NCBI GenBank assembly: GCA_010279815.1
Contig: QEOQ01000508.1
Span: 1,387,129 to 1,451,128 of the forward strand
Reading direction: 5' to 3'
Source: Brachionus plicatilis
Taxonomy: Eukaryota > Rotifera > Eurotatoria > Ploima > Brachionidae
DNA: 64,000 bases
Made by a program: the position numbers and the translations under genes. Below, piece by piece: positions 11,700 to 25,910 of the stretch (position 1 is the stretch's first letter; every line of letters begins with the position of its first letter). A model generated the notes under the pieces. It ran no database searches and was not told the DNA's origin. It saw only the letters and a list, made by a program, of their open reading frames with translations.

Positions 11700-14221
11700 A
11701 ATTTCAATTTTAATAGAAACCAATAATTTTAAAATTTTGAACTTAATTATTTTTTAAAATTAATTTTAAATAAAAATTAGACAATCAATTCCTTAATTTT
11801 CACAAAAAATCGTAGTTAAACAGAAAAAAAATGTTATGTTGTAAAAAGAAAAAATTGACAAAAAATTTTTTTAGCAGTAGTTAAAATTAACTTCTTAGTT
11901 TGTATCTAAAATTCGAGAACGCTTTATTTTCTTGCGAATTTTAAACAAATATATTACTTATCTTTCCCAAATTAATTTCAATAATTTATACCCAAATGTT
12001 CTATAAATTATAAATAAATCGTGTTTGTCTAATTATGTTAGCTTTTTGGCATCTAATCTGAAAATTTTGTTAAGTATTTTCTTAAATAAAAATTAAAATT
12101 TGGCTTTTTTGTATGAAAAGTATGCTATGGAAACTTTTAATAATATATTTTATCTTAAACAAAAACAATTTTAATCATTCGATTCATGATCTTATTTTTT
12201 TAATTTATTAAAATTAAATGCACACTAGACTTTAATTAAAAACATTCTTTTTGTATTAACTTAAAATAAAAGATGCGAATTTTAAAATTTGGATTGAATT
12301 GAAGCAACAAGAATGATTTTTAATATAAATAAATTTTTAACACATTTTTATGCTTCATACTTTGGAAAATTTAATTTCCAAATTAATTTTTTTTGTGAAT
12401 AATTCGCTTAGAGAAAAAAGAAAATTAATACATTTTGACACTATCGACCAATTTTGCACATTTTTTAAATGACTTATGAAAAAACTCTTCTCTAACTTTC
12501 TCATATTAATAAATAAAAAAAAAAAATTTTTTTAAAAAGTATCCTTCACAAACACATAGATGATGTTAATCTCAGGGAGAATAACATCGTTTTTAAAAAT
12601 TTGCTAAAACTAACAAAAATGTGAAAATTATTTATATGAGAAAATGATGATTGATTTGTGATATTAACTAAAAAAATTTAAATGTTAAAAAATCTTCAAT
12701 ATCAATTACTAAATTGACAAATTTGTTGCTGATTCCTATAAAACATTAGTAACCTTAAAAATTTTACTTTAAATGCTGCACTATAAGTCAGAGAAATTTG
12801 CTTTTTTGGTTAAAAAAATTTAAATTTTGACTGTAATTTCAAGATTTTGTGTTCTTTGTAAAATCTAAGGAGCTCATAAAATCTCTAAATTCAAATCAAT
12901 TAATAAAATTCATTTTTTATAAGTCCGAATTTATTGTTAGATTAAAAAGAAGAGTTATCAAAAATTGTTAAGTTTTTTCAATATTAAGCAAAATTTTTTC
13001 TTTCAATTAATCAATATGATGAATGTAAATTTATGTAACTATGGAGCTTATGAAAGCTTTTCATAAATATTTTAATTTCCTCACGAATCCAATCGGAATG
13101 CTATTTTATCTTATTGCCATGATAATGTATGTACAAAATTGGGAATCAAAGAAAAAAATAATTTACTAAAGATATTTTATTTAACTAAAAAACAAGAGAA
13201 TTCAAAATATTTAATATTAAATTTTCTTTTGATTAGTTGCATTTAAAATATAATAATTGCTTAAAGAAGGTATAAATAACAAAAATTATGAAATTTTACT
13301 TGGATTTAGATAGCCTTGTATATTTTAGAGATTCTTTAGCAGCAAATGAAGATTTAAGTGATAAAAAAAATTAGATATTACTTGAAATAGGTAAGTATTT
13401 TTGCCATAAAACATAAAACAAAAAAAACTGTTTTTTTAATTTTAAAATCTTATTACTACGCCATCAAGAAAATAAATATTATAATATTAAAATTGAATCC
13501 AAAGAAATAAGCATTTAAATATTGATTAAAGATTAAAATATCATGCGTTTGTTTAAAAATTGATATTTTTATAAGGGTATGGAATCGAATAATTGTAAAA
13601 TTAATTTGAGTGATTCAAAAGAATTAATTCTAATCAGAATTTTAATTTTTAAGAGAAAAAAATTAATTTTGATATTTTCAGGAAAAATAATGATAAAATT
13701 AGAGAAAAAAATTCATCTACAAACATACAAAAATTATAATAATTTTCAAAGTAACAAAAAATTTGATTTTCATTCCCTTGGTAGATAGAAACTGAAGAAA
13801 ACAATTTTGGTAAATTTGATGAAATTTTCAAATTTACATAAATTCTCCTCTCCTGATTACTAAAAACTAAAATATTTATAAACCCAACAAAAACTTTTAT
13901 TCGAAAAATATTTTTTAGTTGTTGACAAATCAAAAAAAACTCATTTTTAACTGAAATTTTTAATTACAAAAAGCCACCAAAGCCATCAAATTTAATTAAA
14001 GTACACGGAATTTACTGAATATAATTAAACTTAACTTTAAATGACATTAAAAAGAAATTAAAATAATACTTCTTCCTAATGCAAATAAATAAGTTTAAAA
14101 ATCGAATTAATTTTCAATTTATTTTTTAAAACGAAAACCATTTCGTTAATTTAATAAAAAAATCAAATAGAAATTATATTTTATTCACAAATTCGAATCA
14201 ACTTTAATAAAAAAACGATGC
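11700..14221. other. Intergenic region, nothing recognised
   Basis: AT-rich DNA with homopolymer runs and no recognisable exon. Overlapping ORFs on both strands near 13.6-13.9 kb have the Phe/Lys/Ile/Asn composition of chance reading frames. Confidence 0.6.
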
Positions 14222-15163
14222 TTAATTCCCAGAATCCATGCATTTTTTGATATCCTGAATGTAAATTGGCACTCCATTAATTGGATTAATATGCACACCA
14301 TCCATAAGTAAATTTTCCAATTTTGATTTGTCTTCGAATTCATCATGTTTTACTACCTGGCACGGAACTACCAACTTAAGACTTGAATTTAAAAAATTAT
14401 TAAAACAAAGTCTTCTTTTTTCAAACAAATCCAAATCAATATATTTTGTTTTTAATCTTGGTATCAATTCATTAAATATAAGTATACCCTTCGGATATTT
14501 GGAATGTAAATATGTCGCTAAATCAAGACACTTTTGGATAGTTGTTTGAATATCATTATAAGAATCACAGTCGTTACTTCCGCATGTAAGACAAATAAAT
14601 TGACAATCATTGAAAAATCCTTCTCTTTTTTTAATAAATTCTTGAATATCAGAAATTCTACCACCACTTATTGATTTAAAAAAGCTCTTTTTGTTTTCAA
14701 AAATTTTGTTTGGATCAAGATGCTTGACCATGGATGTACCGATTAAAGCTGCCTCAAATGGTTTCACTATTTGAATTGTTTTATCTTTGACAAGTTCAGT
14801 CAAATCGGCTTCTAAATGCGGCTTTTTATTCTCTTTTAAAGTTTCGAAAATTTTTCTTTTCTTACTTAATTTAGAGGCTGTTTTTAAGCTTATTTGAATG
14901 GTGTCATTATCTCGAAATATTTGAGTTGTTTCGAATGAAGGAACTTCAAAATTATCTATTTGAATAGAAAGTGATCTATGGTCAGTCAAATTTGAAATAA
15001 ATATTTTTAAACAAATATCTTTTTTTAATTGTTCCACTAATTCAAGTTTGTTTGTATCCAAGCAGTACCAAAAATTGGTATAATTTGACTCCTTAAGTAG
15101 CAAATCTTTTTTCAATGGATCTATTAATAACTGAATTTTTAGCCTTAAACTCTCATTTGGCAT
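14222..15163 (-). CDS. Coilin-N-like domain fused to SGNH hydrolase-like domain
   Basis: A single-exon 313-residue protein with two recognisable parts. Residues 5-94 resemble the ubiquitin-like N-terminal domain of coilin: RLKIQLL, FWYCLDTNKLELVEQL, and FRDNDTIQISLK where coilin has an RDND motif. A basic nuclear-signal-like stretch (KLSKKRK, 98-104) follows. Residues 137-310 look like an SGNH/GDSL fold: block I IGTSMVKHL with candidate nucleophile Ser144, block II SGGRISD, block III TCGSNDCD with Asn197, and DGVHIN carrying Asp288 and His291. All triad positions appear present. No signal peptide is seen, so an intracellular, possibly nuclear, protein is expected. The ATG lies one base after an ideal acceptor (TTTTTTATTTTAG), and the gene is 185 nt downstream of WDR59 on the same strand. 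Function is unknown. Confidence 0.8.
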   Translation of the reverse strand: MPNESLRLKIQLLIDPLKKDLLLKESNYTNFWYCLDTNKLELVEQLKKDICLKIFISNLTDHRSLSIQIDNFEVPSFETTQIFRDNDTIQISLKTASKLSKKRKIFETLKENKKPHLEADLTELVKDKTIQIVKPFEAALIGTSMVKHLDPNKIFENKKSFFKSISGGRISDIQEFIKKREGFFNDCQFICLTCGSNDCDSYNDIQTTIQKCLDLATYLHSKYPKGILIFNELIPRLKTKYIDLDLFEKRRLCFNNFLNSSLKLVVPCQVVKHDEFEDKSKLENLLMDGVHINPINGVPIYIQDIKKCMDSGN

Positions 15164-15348
15164 CCTAAAATAAAAAAATGAAATAAATTCGTAATTCTTA
15201 TTAAATAAATAGATATTAAATATGGAATATATTAATAAAAATGGTAATAATTTTTAGAAAACTACGAAATCACTCGTGTTTTTAAGCTCTCAAATCAATC
15301 TTAATTGAATAATTTAGTTTTATAAATAGATGCAAAAATAAATAAGTC

Positions 15349-18300
15349 TTAGATATAGTCAACACATCGACAACCACAAGCTGATGGACAATCATCGTGA
15401 CGCTCAAACCACTCAATCAAATGATCGTAATGACCTCCACAGCCACATGCAGAACAATACAATACCAAACCATTTACTGGCAATTCACATAAAGAACATT
15501 TCAAGGAGGAATTACAAGAACTGCATTTTGAACCTGTAAATTGAGTTGAACATTTAGTACAGCGTTTAAAGCACTCTTGAAGCAATTATTAGGAAAATAA
15601 TTTAAATTTTTTTTTTTTAATTTACCAAATTTTTTATCCATATTTTGAGGCTTATCATTTAGAAATTCCATCATCTCAATTCGTTTGTTAAATAAACCCC
15701 ATTTATGCAATAAATTACAGTAAGTATTTAATAACAAATCAAAGTTTTTTGTTCGATTTGGGTCCAAAAGCCTAAAAAAAATTAATAAACAATTAAAATT
15801 GGTTGTCATTAATTTAAATAAATTCTTAGCAATATTAGTAATATTTTTAATTAGATAATTTTGTTAATTTTCATTTTATACTTTTTTCAAAAATGGTCTT
15901 ATTTTTTTAATTCAAGTTAATGCTAACTTTTTTTTACTATTATTAATGAATCAAAGTGAAGAGAAATTAAAAGTGGTAAAATGAATGCATTTTAAAATTA
16001 AAGAAACATAAAATTCCTCAATAATTACTACTTTTTTTATTTTTACTTATAACATTATTAAATAATTGAAATTTCTAGGTTTTTCAGGGAATTTTTGTTA
16101 ATTCAAAATACTAATTAGTAATTTTATGACCCAATAGCTAATAAAATTTTTTATCTATTAAATTTTCAAAAAAAAAAAATTTAAATTCTCATTTTTTGAT
16201 ATAACTTTTTTGAAAATTAATCTGGAAGACCAAAGCTAAAAGAAAAAGTAAAAGCTGAAAAAATTATTTTTAATATACATTTCACTTTCTAACAAGACTT
16301 AATGGTAGCTTTAATTTTTTTTATGTTTAAAAATTTAAACCGAGCCGAATTAGAATAAATTAAAAATAGTTTAAATCTGAAAATTTAAAATTCCTAAATC
16401 GTTAGTCCCGACATCCGCTGCTTAGTAATTTCAATTGTACATTTTTCCATTTTTTATTTATTTTTTTCATTTATTATGATTAAAATTGAATATGAATCTA
16501 TGTGAAAAAGTTGTTCAAATAGAGGTAATTTCTGATAAAATTCTAAATAAGATAAATGGACATCCTTTCTTAGTACTATAAGAGAATTAAAATAATGTAA
16601 GATTATTTTTTAGATTCAAGATATTTTTGAAATAATATAGACTAATCTTAACTAATATAATATACTAATTATCAGATTTCTATTTTCTAATAATAAATTT
16701 AAAAAATAAATTTAAAAAAAAGCATTCTATTAATTTACCCAATATTTTTATTATTTGTCCATAGTTTTTCATGAATATCAATTTCAGATAGTTCCGAATT
16801 TTCAAAAATTGAACTAGTTCTATCATTATTTTCATCAAATGACGAGCTAATACTGCATTTTTTCGACTTTTCCTGACTCTCTACTGAATCTCTAGGCTGA
16901 TTATTAAGTTTAATCAATCCCATGTTTAAGTCATATAATTTTAATTTAGATATAATCATTGCTGCACTCTGAACATCATTCATTTCCACGTAATTATCAA
17001 TTATGTTATTGATTAATGTTCTACCAAATGTTGAACAAGGCCATGGAAGACCGAATTCTAGGCTTGTTGCTTCATCAGATAAATTGCCAGTATAGGTGAC
17101 AAATTTAAACAATTCCCATATTTTTATTATATCATATCTGCCAGCCTGAGCAGCTATTTGAATATTTTGGTTACAAAGTTTTTCCAAATTGTCTGATTTG
17201 ATTTCATATTTTTCGGCCAAGTCTCTTCGAATTGTTAACGAATTGGCTATCTCAAATATCACAACTTTGGTAATTATTCGCTTTAAGAAGCTTTTTGAAC
17301 TTGTAATTTTTGTTTTTCCTGGATTATTTCCTTGACCTCGATTCTTAAAATTTATTCAAATTTTTAAAATTTAAATATAAAAAAAGTTTTTTAAGAAATA
17401 CCCTTTTTAATGAAGATGACAAACCATACTCAGATTCCCTTTAATTAATTTATTAGTAAAAAATTAGTTTAATTTAATTTTTTTTTTAAATAATAAGTAA
17501 TATATTTTACTTTGATTTTGTTGAAGTGGAAATGCCTTCATTGGTGAAAAATATAAAATTTTCGGGTAAACCGGAAAATTTAGCTCCAAAACATTTGGGA
17601 TACTTTTTTAGAAATTCATGAGGTAAAATAGTGCTTGATTGTGACTTGATTAAATTTTGAGAATTCGGTCTGGTAAAATCATTGCTGAATATGGCTGTTT
17701 CAGCCAAGTTAAAGGAAGAATCACGATCATTGTTCATATATTGACTTACGACATTGAATGTGAAATTGTTGGGCGATGTTCCATTAAAATTTTCACTAAA
17801 AGAACTCTTACGCGAACTGTTAGTAGTATTGGTGGTGTGATGCAAAGCACTAAGATGCTGTTTATTCAATGAATGGAGTCCAAGTTCGTCTTCATTTTTA
17901 ATTTTAAAATTTTTGTCTGATTCCGATTTAAATTTTTGTAGATTAACATTGAAGACTCTTATATTCTGATCTCTGCTCCATGTGATTACATCCATTAAGT
18001 CATCATTTACGTGAAAATCAAAGTCTACTATCATATCAAATTGGTTGCTAACTATTCTATTTATTTTCGCTTCATTCAGCGCTGTGATTTGACAAGTCAT
18101 TAGGAAAGTTTCATTTTTTACCGTTTCTTCTTTGTGTAAATGATGGTTAATATTATTTTGCATAAAGTTTGTATTCATAAAATTAGACTGACAAGTCGGA
18201 ATAACGCCAAAACAAAGACTTAAAGGCTATTAATAAATTTTAAATTTATATTCGTTAAATATTTTGAACTTATTTACTGTAAATTTGGCCTTCCAACAAG

Positions 18301-20227
18301 GAAATTCTTCGATTAATTTTTCCATCAATCTCTCATTAAGCATGTTCAAATTCCAAAGTTTTATGTTTTTGTCTTTGCTTGAACTTAGCAGAATTTCTTC
18401 ACCGGGTACACTACACCAATCGAGACTAAATATTTTTTTACAATGTGCATTTTTTAAGTATTTCTTTGCCTTGTTTGTCATCTTATAGTTCAATTTTAGA
18501 TTTTATAATTTTTTTAAGATAAGCACCTTTTAAAAATCTTAAAACTTTGACTTTTTTTCAAACAAATTTTTTTATTCAATTTTAAACCATTTATTTAGTA
18601 AATAATTAAATTTTAGTTTTTGTTTCTTTTAAAAGGTGTAATTAAATATAATTTTTTGTTTACTCTAATATCGTATATTTTTATGTCATTGTTGAAAGTA
18701 GAAGCAAGAACATTTTCTTTGGATTTGCTCCAGGACAAGCAATCAACTTCACCAATTGATTTAATTTTAATCTCTGGTTTTGCTGATCTGCAAAAGATAA
18801 AATTTAATCGTCTATTCTTAATTCAAGAATTCAAATTAAAATCCGAAGCAACAAACAATAAAAATTTTAAAATATTTTAAGTTTTTTTGGTTAAAACTTG
18901 ATCTTACTAGATTGGAACATTGGAACCTATGGAAATTTTTTGAAATGTGTACCATAGGAACGAAAAAAGAAAAGTTAGAAAATTTAATCGAATTTTTTAG
19001 TATTAGTTGCGTCATTTTGGGCCCAGATGATGCCTATACTAACTAATTGTGTAACCACGGCAAAATAAAAATTTTTAACAAGGAGGAACACAATTTTTTT
19101 AAGTAAATACAAAGTCAAATTTAATTTAATATTAGTTACTTACTCTAAAGGTAGAAATGACAGAATTTCGACGCATTTATGTTTCTAGTGTTAAAAAGGA
19201 AGCTAGATATTTCATTTTTTTAAATGAGTAGCTTAATTACGAAATTTGTTATTAATTAAAAAAATTAAATTCAACATGATGGAAGGGGTTTGAATATAAG
19301 AAATTAAAAAAAAATTTTTTTTTTCCTTTGTAATTACTTAACTTGCGTTCGTATATATAAAAATTACCAATTTTTCACTTGTTAATTCAAAGCAAATTTA
19401 AACTTTTTTTTGAATAATAGTCTATTTAGAAATTGTTGGTCGAAGAATTCAAAAAGGATCAAAAGATTTATATTTTACCAAATTTAATTACCAAAGGTAT
19501 TCGCCCAAATTAATTTGAATAATCAACAGAATTTCAAAAGCATTTTTAATTTATCTCAATTTAATGCAATAGAAAAACTAAATTAGAATCAACATGACAT
19601 AATTTCGCTGCCAGATAGATTCAAAGCACTGACTTACCTTCCAGCATCCCAAAGCATTATAAAAGAATCGGAAGATGTGGATGCAATAACATTTCTTTTC
19701 AGTGGAGCCCATTTAGCTTGACTTAGATAGAAAAAATTAGAGAAAAAAATTCTTTATTATTTAAAATTCAATCACTTTATATTTCTAGCATGTCCTTCTA
19801 GTACTTGAATACTTTCTAAATATTTCACGTCTACTATTTCTATAATTTTGTTTCTCTATTAAAGGTTAATTAAATAATAACAATTTTATTTAAAATTTAG
19901 TTGCTTGGTACCAAACCGTTTGTAAATATCGTTCACTTTCATTAGAATTGAACAGGTCCCATTCATAATTGGTAACATGCCATTTGAATGGAGATTTTAA
20001 GTCAATAGAGCATAAAACTTTGTCAAGTTGGTCCAGATGAACCAGACCAGTTCTGCCGTTTCCTCCCAGTAAGATAAACCGGTTTCGGGAGTCAAATGCA
20101 AATGCATCGCCCTTCAGAAAAGAAATAACCACAGATAGTTTAGTTATTCTAATAAATAAAAATCTACATGAAAATTCTCATGGGCGTACGCCTCACACTT
20201 GTCCTCAGTATTTATTGTAAACTTCAT
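15349..20227 (-). CDS. WDR59: WDR59, GATOR2 complex subunit
   Basis: GATOR2 counteracts GATOR1 and so supports amino-acid activation of TORC1 at lysosomes. Eleven exons (5' to 3'): 20227-20168, 20111-19917, 19855-19776, 19721-19638, 18787-18664, 18481-18278, 18227-17511, 17438-17402, 17343-16739, 15771-15626, 15575-15349. These give about 825 codons against 974 in human. WD40 repeats include SDSFIMLWD, NNDIKIYDIR, SLDWCSVPGEEILLSSSKD, and VITWSRDQNIRVF. The middle has GAKFSGLPENFIFFTN. The C-terminus has YCNLLHKWGLFNKR and a RING-like CSLCELPVNGLVLYCSACG...GGH...EWF...CPSACGCRC, closer to WDR59 than to WDR24. Two oddities: one extra base (or an unrecognised intron) near 18179-18183 breaks the frame in exon 7, and the RWD domain expected after the propeller is not seen. 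Exon 8 is only 37 nt. Confidence 0.9.
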
Positions 20228-22654
20228 TAAGGACCAAAAAAAACTTTAAAAATAAATTAATTTAAGAAGGGATTTGTGATACAGGCAAAAATGAGAACAA
20301 AAAAATTTTATTCAAATTAGTTGAATTTAAATCTTAGCAAAATAATTTTAAAAATTTATGCAAAACTTTAAATTTTCAAAGAGGACAGATTTTATAAGTT
20401 ATTTTTAAGTGCATAACAAACGCCTCTTTTAGTCCGGCAAACAAATATAATTTTTTTAGTTCATTATTTCAATCTATCCATAAGCAGTATTATTCGAAAT
20501 ATCGATCTTATCGATTTTCGACTTGAGAACTAAGCAGCTGAAAAAAATCAATAATTTTGTTCGATTAGTTTAATGAAAAATCGAATTTTTACATCTTCCA
20601 TACTTGGCCTTTAATTTTAATTTTCTCCATTTTAAAGCCTTGATATTTAGAAGCCTTGATTGAGCGAAAACATTTTTTTTTCTATTTTTGCCTCAAAATT
20701 AAAGACATTCTTCTATTTTAAAACCAATTTTTTTCTTTTTTTTATATTTCGATCATGTCCGTCAAGATAAAAATAAAAGAAAAATGATGAAGTATGGACA
20801 CTTATACTTGAGACACTCTATCAAATACGAGGACTTAATCATGTACTTTTATTTTCTAAGCTTTAAATGCATCAGGAGCAGGTCTTGGAACCGAGTCAAT
20901 ATTTACAAAAAATGACAAATTCAAAAGCAAAGAATTTATTTTTCAATCAGCTCACAGTTATAAATACATACTTTAAGAATTTTTAAGGTTTATTATTGAC
21001 CTGATCAAATGTCATTACATATCTAAGGATCTAATTTGAAATTTTAAATTTAAGACGGTTTTTTTTTTGCTTTTGAAAATACGAAAAAAATTCAAATTCA
21101 AATAAATTTATTCATTTAAACACGTAAGTCGTTTTTCATAGGTAATTACTCATTTCAGAAAATATCTGGGTCTTGCAAACTCTGATTCATTTTGCTCTAT
21201 CTTCTTTTTTTCATTCAAGAGTAAAGTTTTTTTTAATTTAAAAATTTTTGAATTTATGCAGAAGTTTTGTTTGAAGTAAATCTGCTAGATAATATTAGGA
21301 TACGTCATTAAATAAATTTTTACAAATTTTTCCACATTTTGGGGTCATTATTTTGGAGAATTATCATTTTTTTCGCTCAAATTTTAAGTATGTGTAAAAA
21401 TTAATTTCGAGACTATTTCACACTATTTTGATTTTTAAAATATAAATGAGCTAATTAAAGTAATTAAAATTTTCCTTTTTTTCAGGTTAATAAAACAAAT
21501 TTACCATTATTTTTTCTAAGTTAAAACAAAATATTTATGTATAAGATTTAAAAATTAAATTGTTAATTTAAAATGAATGTGTCAAATTAACGTGTGCGAT
21601 GATAGTTGATATTTTTAGCCTGTTAAAACGAAATCATTTGTCCACTTAAATGATTATTTTTTTTTAATCTTTTTTAAAATAAAAACTAAGGAATGTTGAT
21701 ATCGACTTTAAAATTTTTTGAAACTAGATTTCTAAGAAATTTTTAGGAAAATAGATTACATAAAATTTCTTTATAATTATTAAGAAAGTATTTTTCTGTA
21801 AATTTTAGCTCGATTTTTGCTTAAATTTCAATAAAAACTTTTTTTAGAAAACTAATTATTTTGATTGAATGCTAAAAATAATCAAAATAAACATTCTTAT
21901 TTTTTATTTTAGCTGGGGTTATTTAGATATTCTAAGAGAGATAGAACAAAATTGTATTTTTAATTTCTAAGTTTTTTTTTTTAAACAAAATACTGTATAT
22001 CGATTATGTCTTTTTAACAGAGAAACAGAAAAATTTAATTTTATAAAAGTTAATTTCATTTGTATCGAAACCCAATTTGTGCGTTTCAGCTTAATTTAAT
22101 AAAATATTTTGACAGATATTTGAGACTATTTGTTTTATTTTTTTTTCATTTACTTTTTTGAATTTAACTCCAAAACTTTAAAAATAAATTTATTTAGTTA
22201 TTCAAAATTTAATTATCTCTTAAGAGCATTTATTTTTTCATCTCATCTTTTCTTATTCTTCGCTTCCTTGTTCTTTTTATTTACCTACAGAAAAGAAAAG
22301 GAAGGAATGTTGAATAAGAAAAAAGAAGAATATCCATGCAAGTTAATTTTAAATTTTACTATCCAATTTTTAAAAAAATCAAACACTGATTTATTTATTA
22401 TCAAAGTTTAATTTTTCTTTTTAATAATTAATTTTCAAAAGAATATAAATAGAAGTAATTTTCATTTACCAGTCTTCAGAGTAAAGGTTATTGCTGAGAA
22501 ACCTACGGAAGATATTTAAAGAAGCTTACGATTATGGAGTTACTAATGCATTTGATATTATTTACTCATTAAAATAAGATGATTTTAAAGTGAGAACTTT
22601 GAAGCATAAAAAATTTAAAGAAAAAGCTTGTTTATTACAGTTTAAAGTTGATCT
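20228..22654. other. Intergenic region upstream of WDR59, nothing recognised
   Basis: AT-rich sequence with poly-T and poly-A runs. The ORF at 22130-22411 is Phe/Lys-rich and judged to be chance. No repeat pair or exon was identified before the transposon that starts at 22664. Confidence 0.55.
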
Positions 22655-22663
22655 TTTGGTGTG

Positions 22664-23244
22664 GGTGTTGTGAAGTTTGTTTAAATACAGAAAGACTTGA
22701 CTAGCTTTTTTTACCAAAAAAGATAATTTAGTACTGTAAAATGCTTAATTTTTGAGCAATTTTTCTTAATGAAGTGAAATAAGTCTGCAAAAAACTTTGA
22801 AATTTCCTGCATTGTGCACGCCATTAAAAAGTATTCTAATCAATACAATCGATGTTGGCCAAAAGTACGGTCATTTTCCAGATTAAGCAAAGACAAAAAT
22901 TTTATTAAAAATAAAAATATTTATTAAAATTTTGGCCGCTAGTCTGAGCGCAAATTTGGACGCCCGTTTATCATTTAGTTGGCCAACATCGTGGTCAAAA
23001 ACTTTAGCTACTGGTCTGACTGCCATTTTGACCGTGTTCAGACCGGTCAGGTGTGGCCGCCACCCAACACTACTAATCAATTGTTTAATTACTTTGCAGG
23101 GTTTTTGCAAACATATCTTTTCGGATTGGGCAAAATTACTTTATCATTAAGCATTTTACAGAACTAAATTATTCTTAACAATAAAAAAGTAATTCAATTT
23201 TTATTCAATTGGAACGATTGAACAGAAAAAAACTTCACAACACC
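22664..23244 (+). mobile_element. MULE-like non-autonomous element, 581 bp
   Basis: The termini are GGTGTTGTGAAG and its complement CTTCACAACACC. The flanking 9-mers TTTGGTGTG (22655-22663) and TTTGGCGAG (23245-23253) match at seven of nine positions, which fits the 9-bp target duplications of Mutator-like elements. The left part resembles sequence at 55.5 kb and the right part the copy at 42470-42707. An unusual GC-richer centre (22850-23090) contains several GGCC-bearing words. It holds no transposase gene. Confidence 0.65.
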
Positions 23245-23253
23245 TTTGGCGAG

Positions 23254-25342
<2,089 letters not shown>

Positions 25343-25901
25343 TTTATTTATTTTATTATTTATTATTTATTTTATATAATTTTACCTGTTTAAACTCTTT
25401 ATCTGATACCAACACTAAAAAACTTCAAACTATTCAAAACTCAGCAGTTCGATCCATTCTTAAACTAAAGTTTGACACCCCCTCAAGCATTTTATACCGC
25501 GAGGCCCAAGACAAATTAAAAATTCATACAATTACGAACCGGCTTTTTGAATTAAGCCAAAGATATGTCAGGGTTGGACTTACAAATTCTCTCCCATTAC
25601 TTCTTAGACTGGTAAATGAGTACAGACGAGGTTTCGAATCTAGATTTGTTAACTATCCAACTCCATTGTGTAATTGCTAACTTGTCATAGACTCTTTTTT
25701 CTCTGAAAACTAAACCGAAATAACTTCTATTTTTATATGTGTCTATTTTCTGCCTTTCAAAAACGATCCTTTTTTTATTCTGATTTTATTTTGTATCCTT
25801 TATTTTAATCATTTTAATTTGATTTTATTTAATTTTTATTTTTCTCTCAAGGAGTTAACGCTCGATTACAGATCTACAAATAAATAATAATAAATAAGGC
25901 A
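25343..25901 (+). mobile_element. 5'-truncated LINE with reverse-transcriptase C-terminus
   Basis: From about 25393 the plus strand reads TKKLQTIQNSAVRSILKLKF, then SSILYREAQDKLKIHTI, ending RFVNYPTPLCNC and a stop at about 25680. This is the conserved C-terminal region of non-LTR (Jockey/CR1-type) reverse transcriptases. The 3' UTR ends AAGGAGTTAACGCTCG plus an AAATAAATAATAATAAATAA tail. CTTTCCTTA occurs at both edges (25334-25342 and 25902-25910), a probable target-site duplication. The 5' edge starts with TTTATTTATTTTATTATTTATT-type sequence, the complement of the tail. Confidence 0.8.
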
Positions 25902-25910
25902 CTTTCCTTA

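Noticed and set aside
13579..13933. Overlapping ORFs on both strands
   Set aside because: Low-complexity Lys/Phe/Ile composition on either strand and no similarity to known proteins.
17657..18880. Plus-strand ORFs at 17657, 18264 and 18620
   Set aside because: They are antisense shadows of WDR59 exons whose minus-strand reading shows clear WD40 conservation.
22130..22411. 93-codon Phe/Lys-rich ORF
   Set aside because: Hydrophobic low-complexity frame without homology or gene context.
22883..23167. Three overlapping ORFs on both strands
   Set aside because: They lie in the core of the MULE-like element and do not resemble a transposase.
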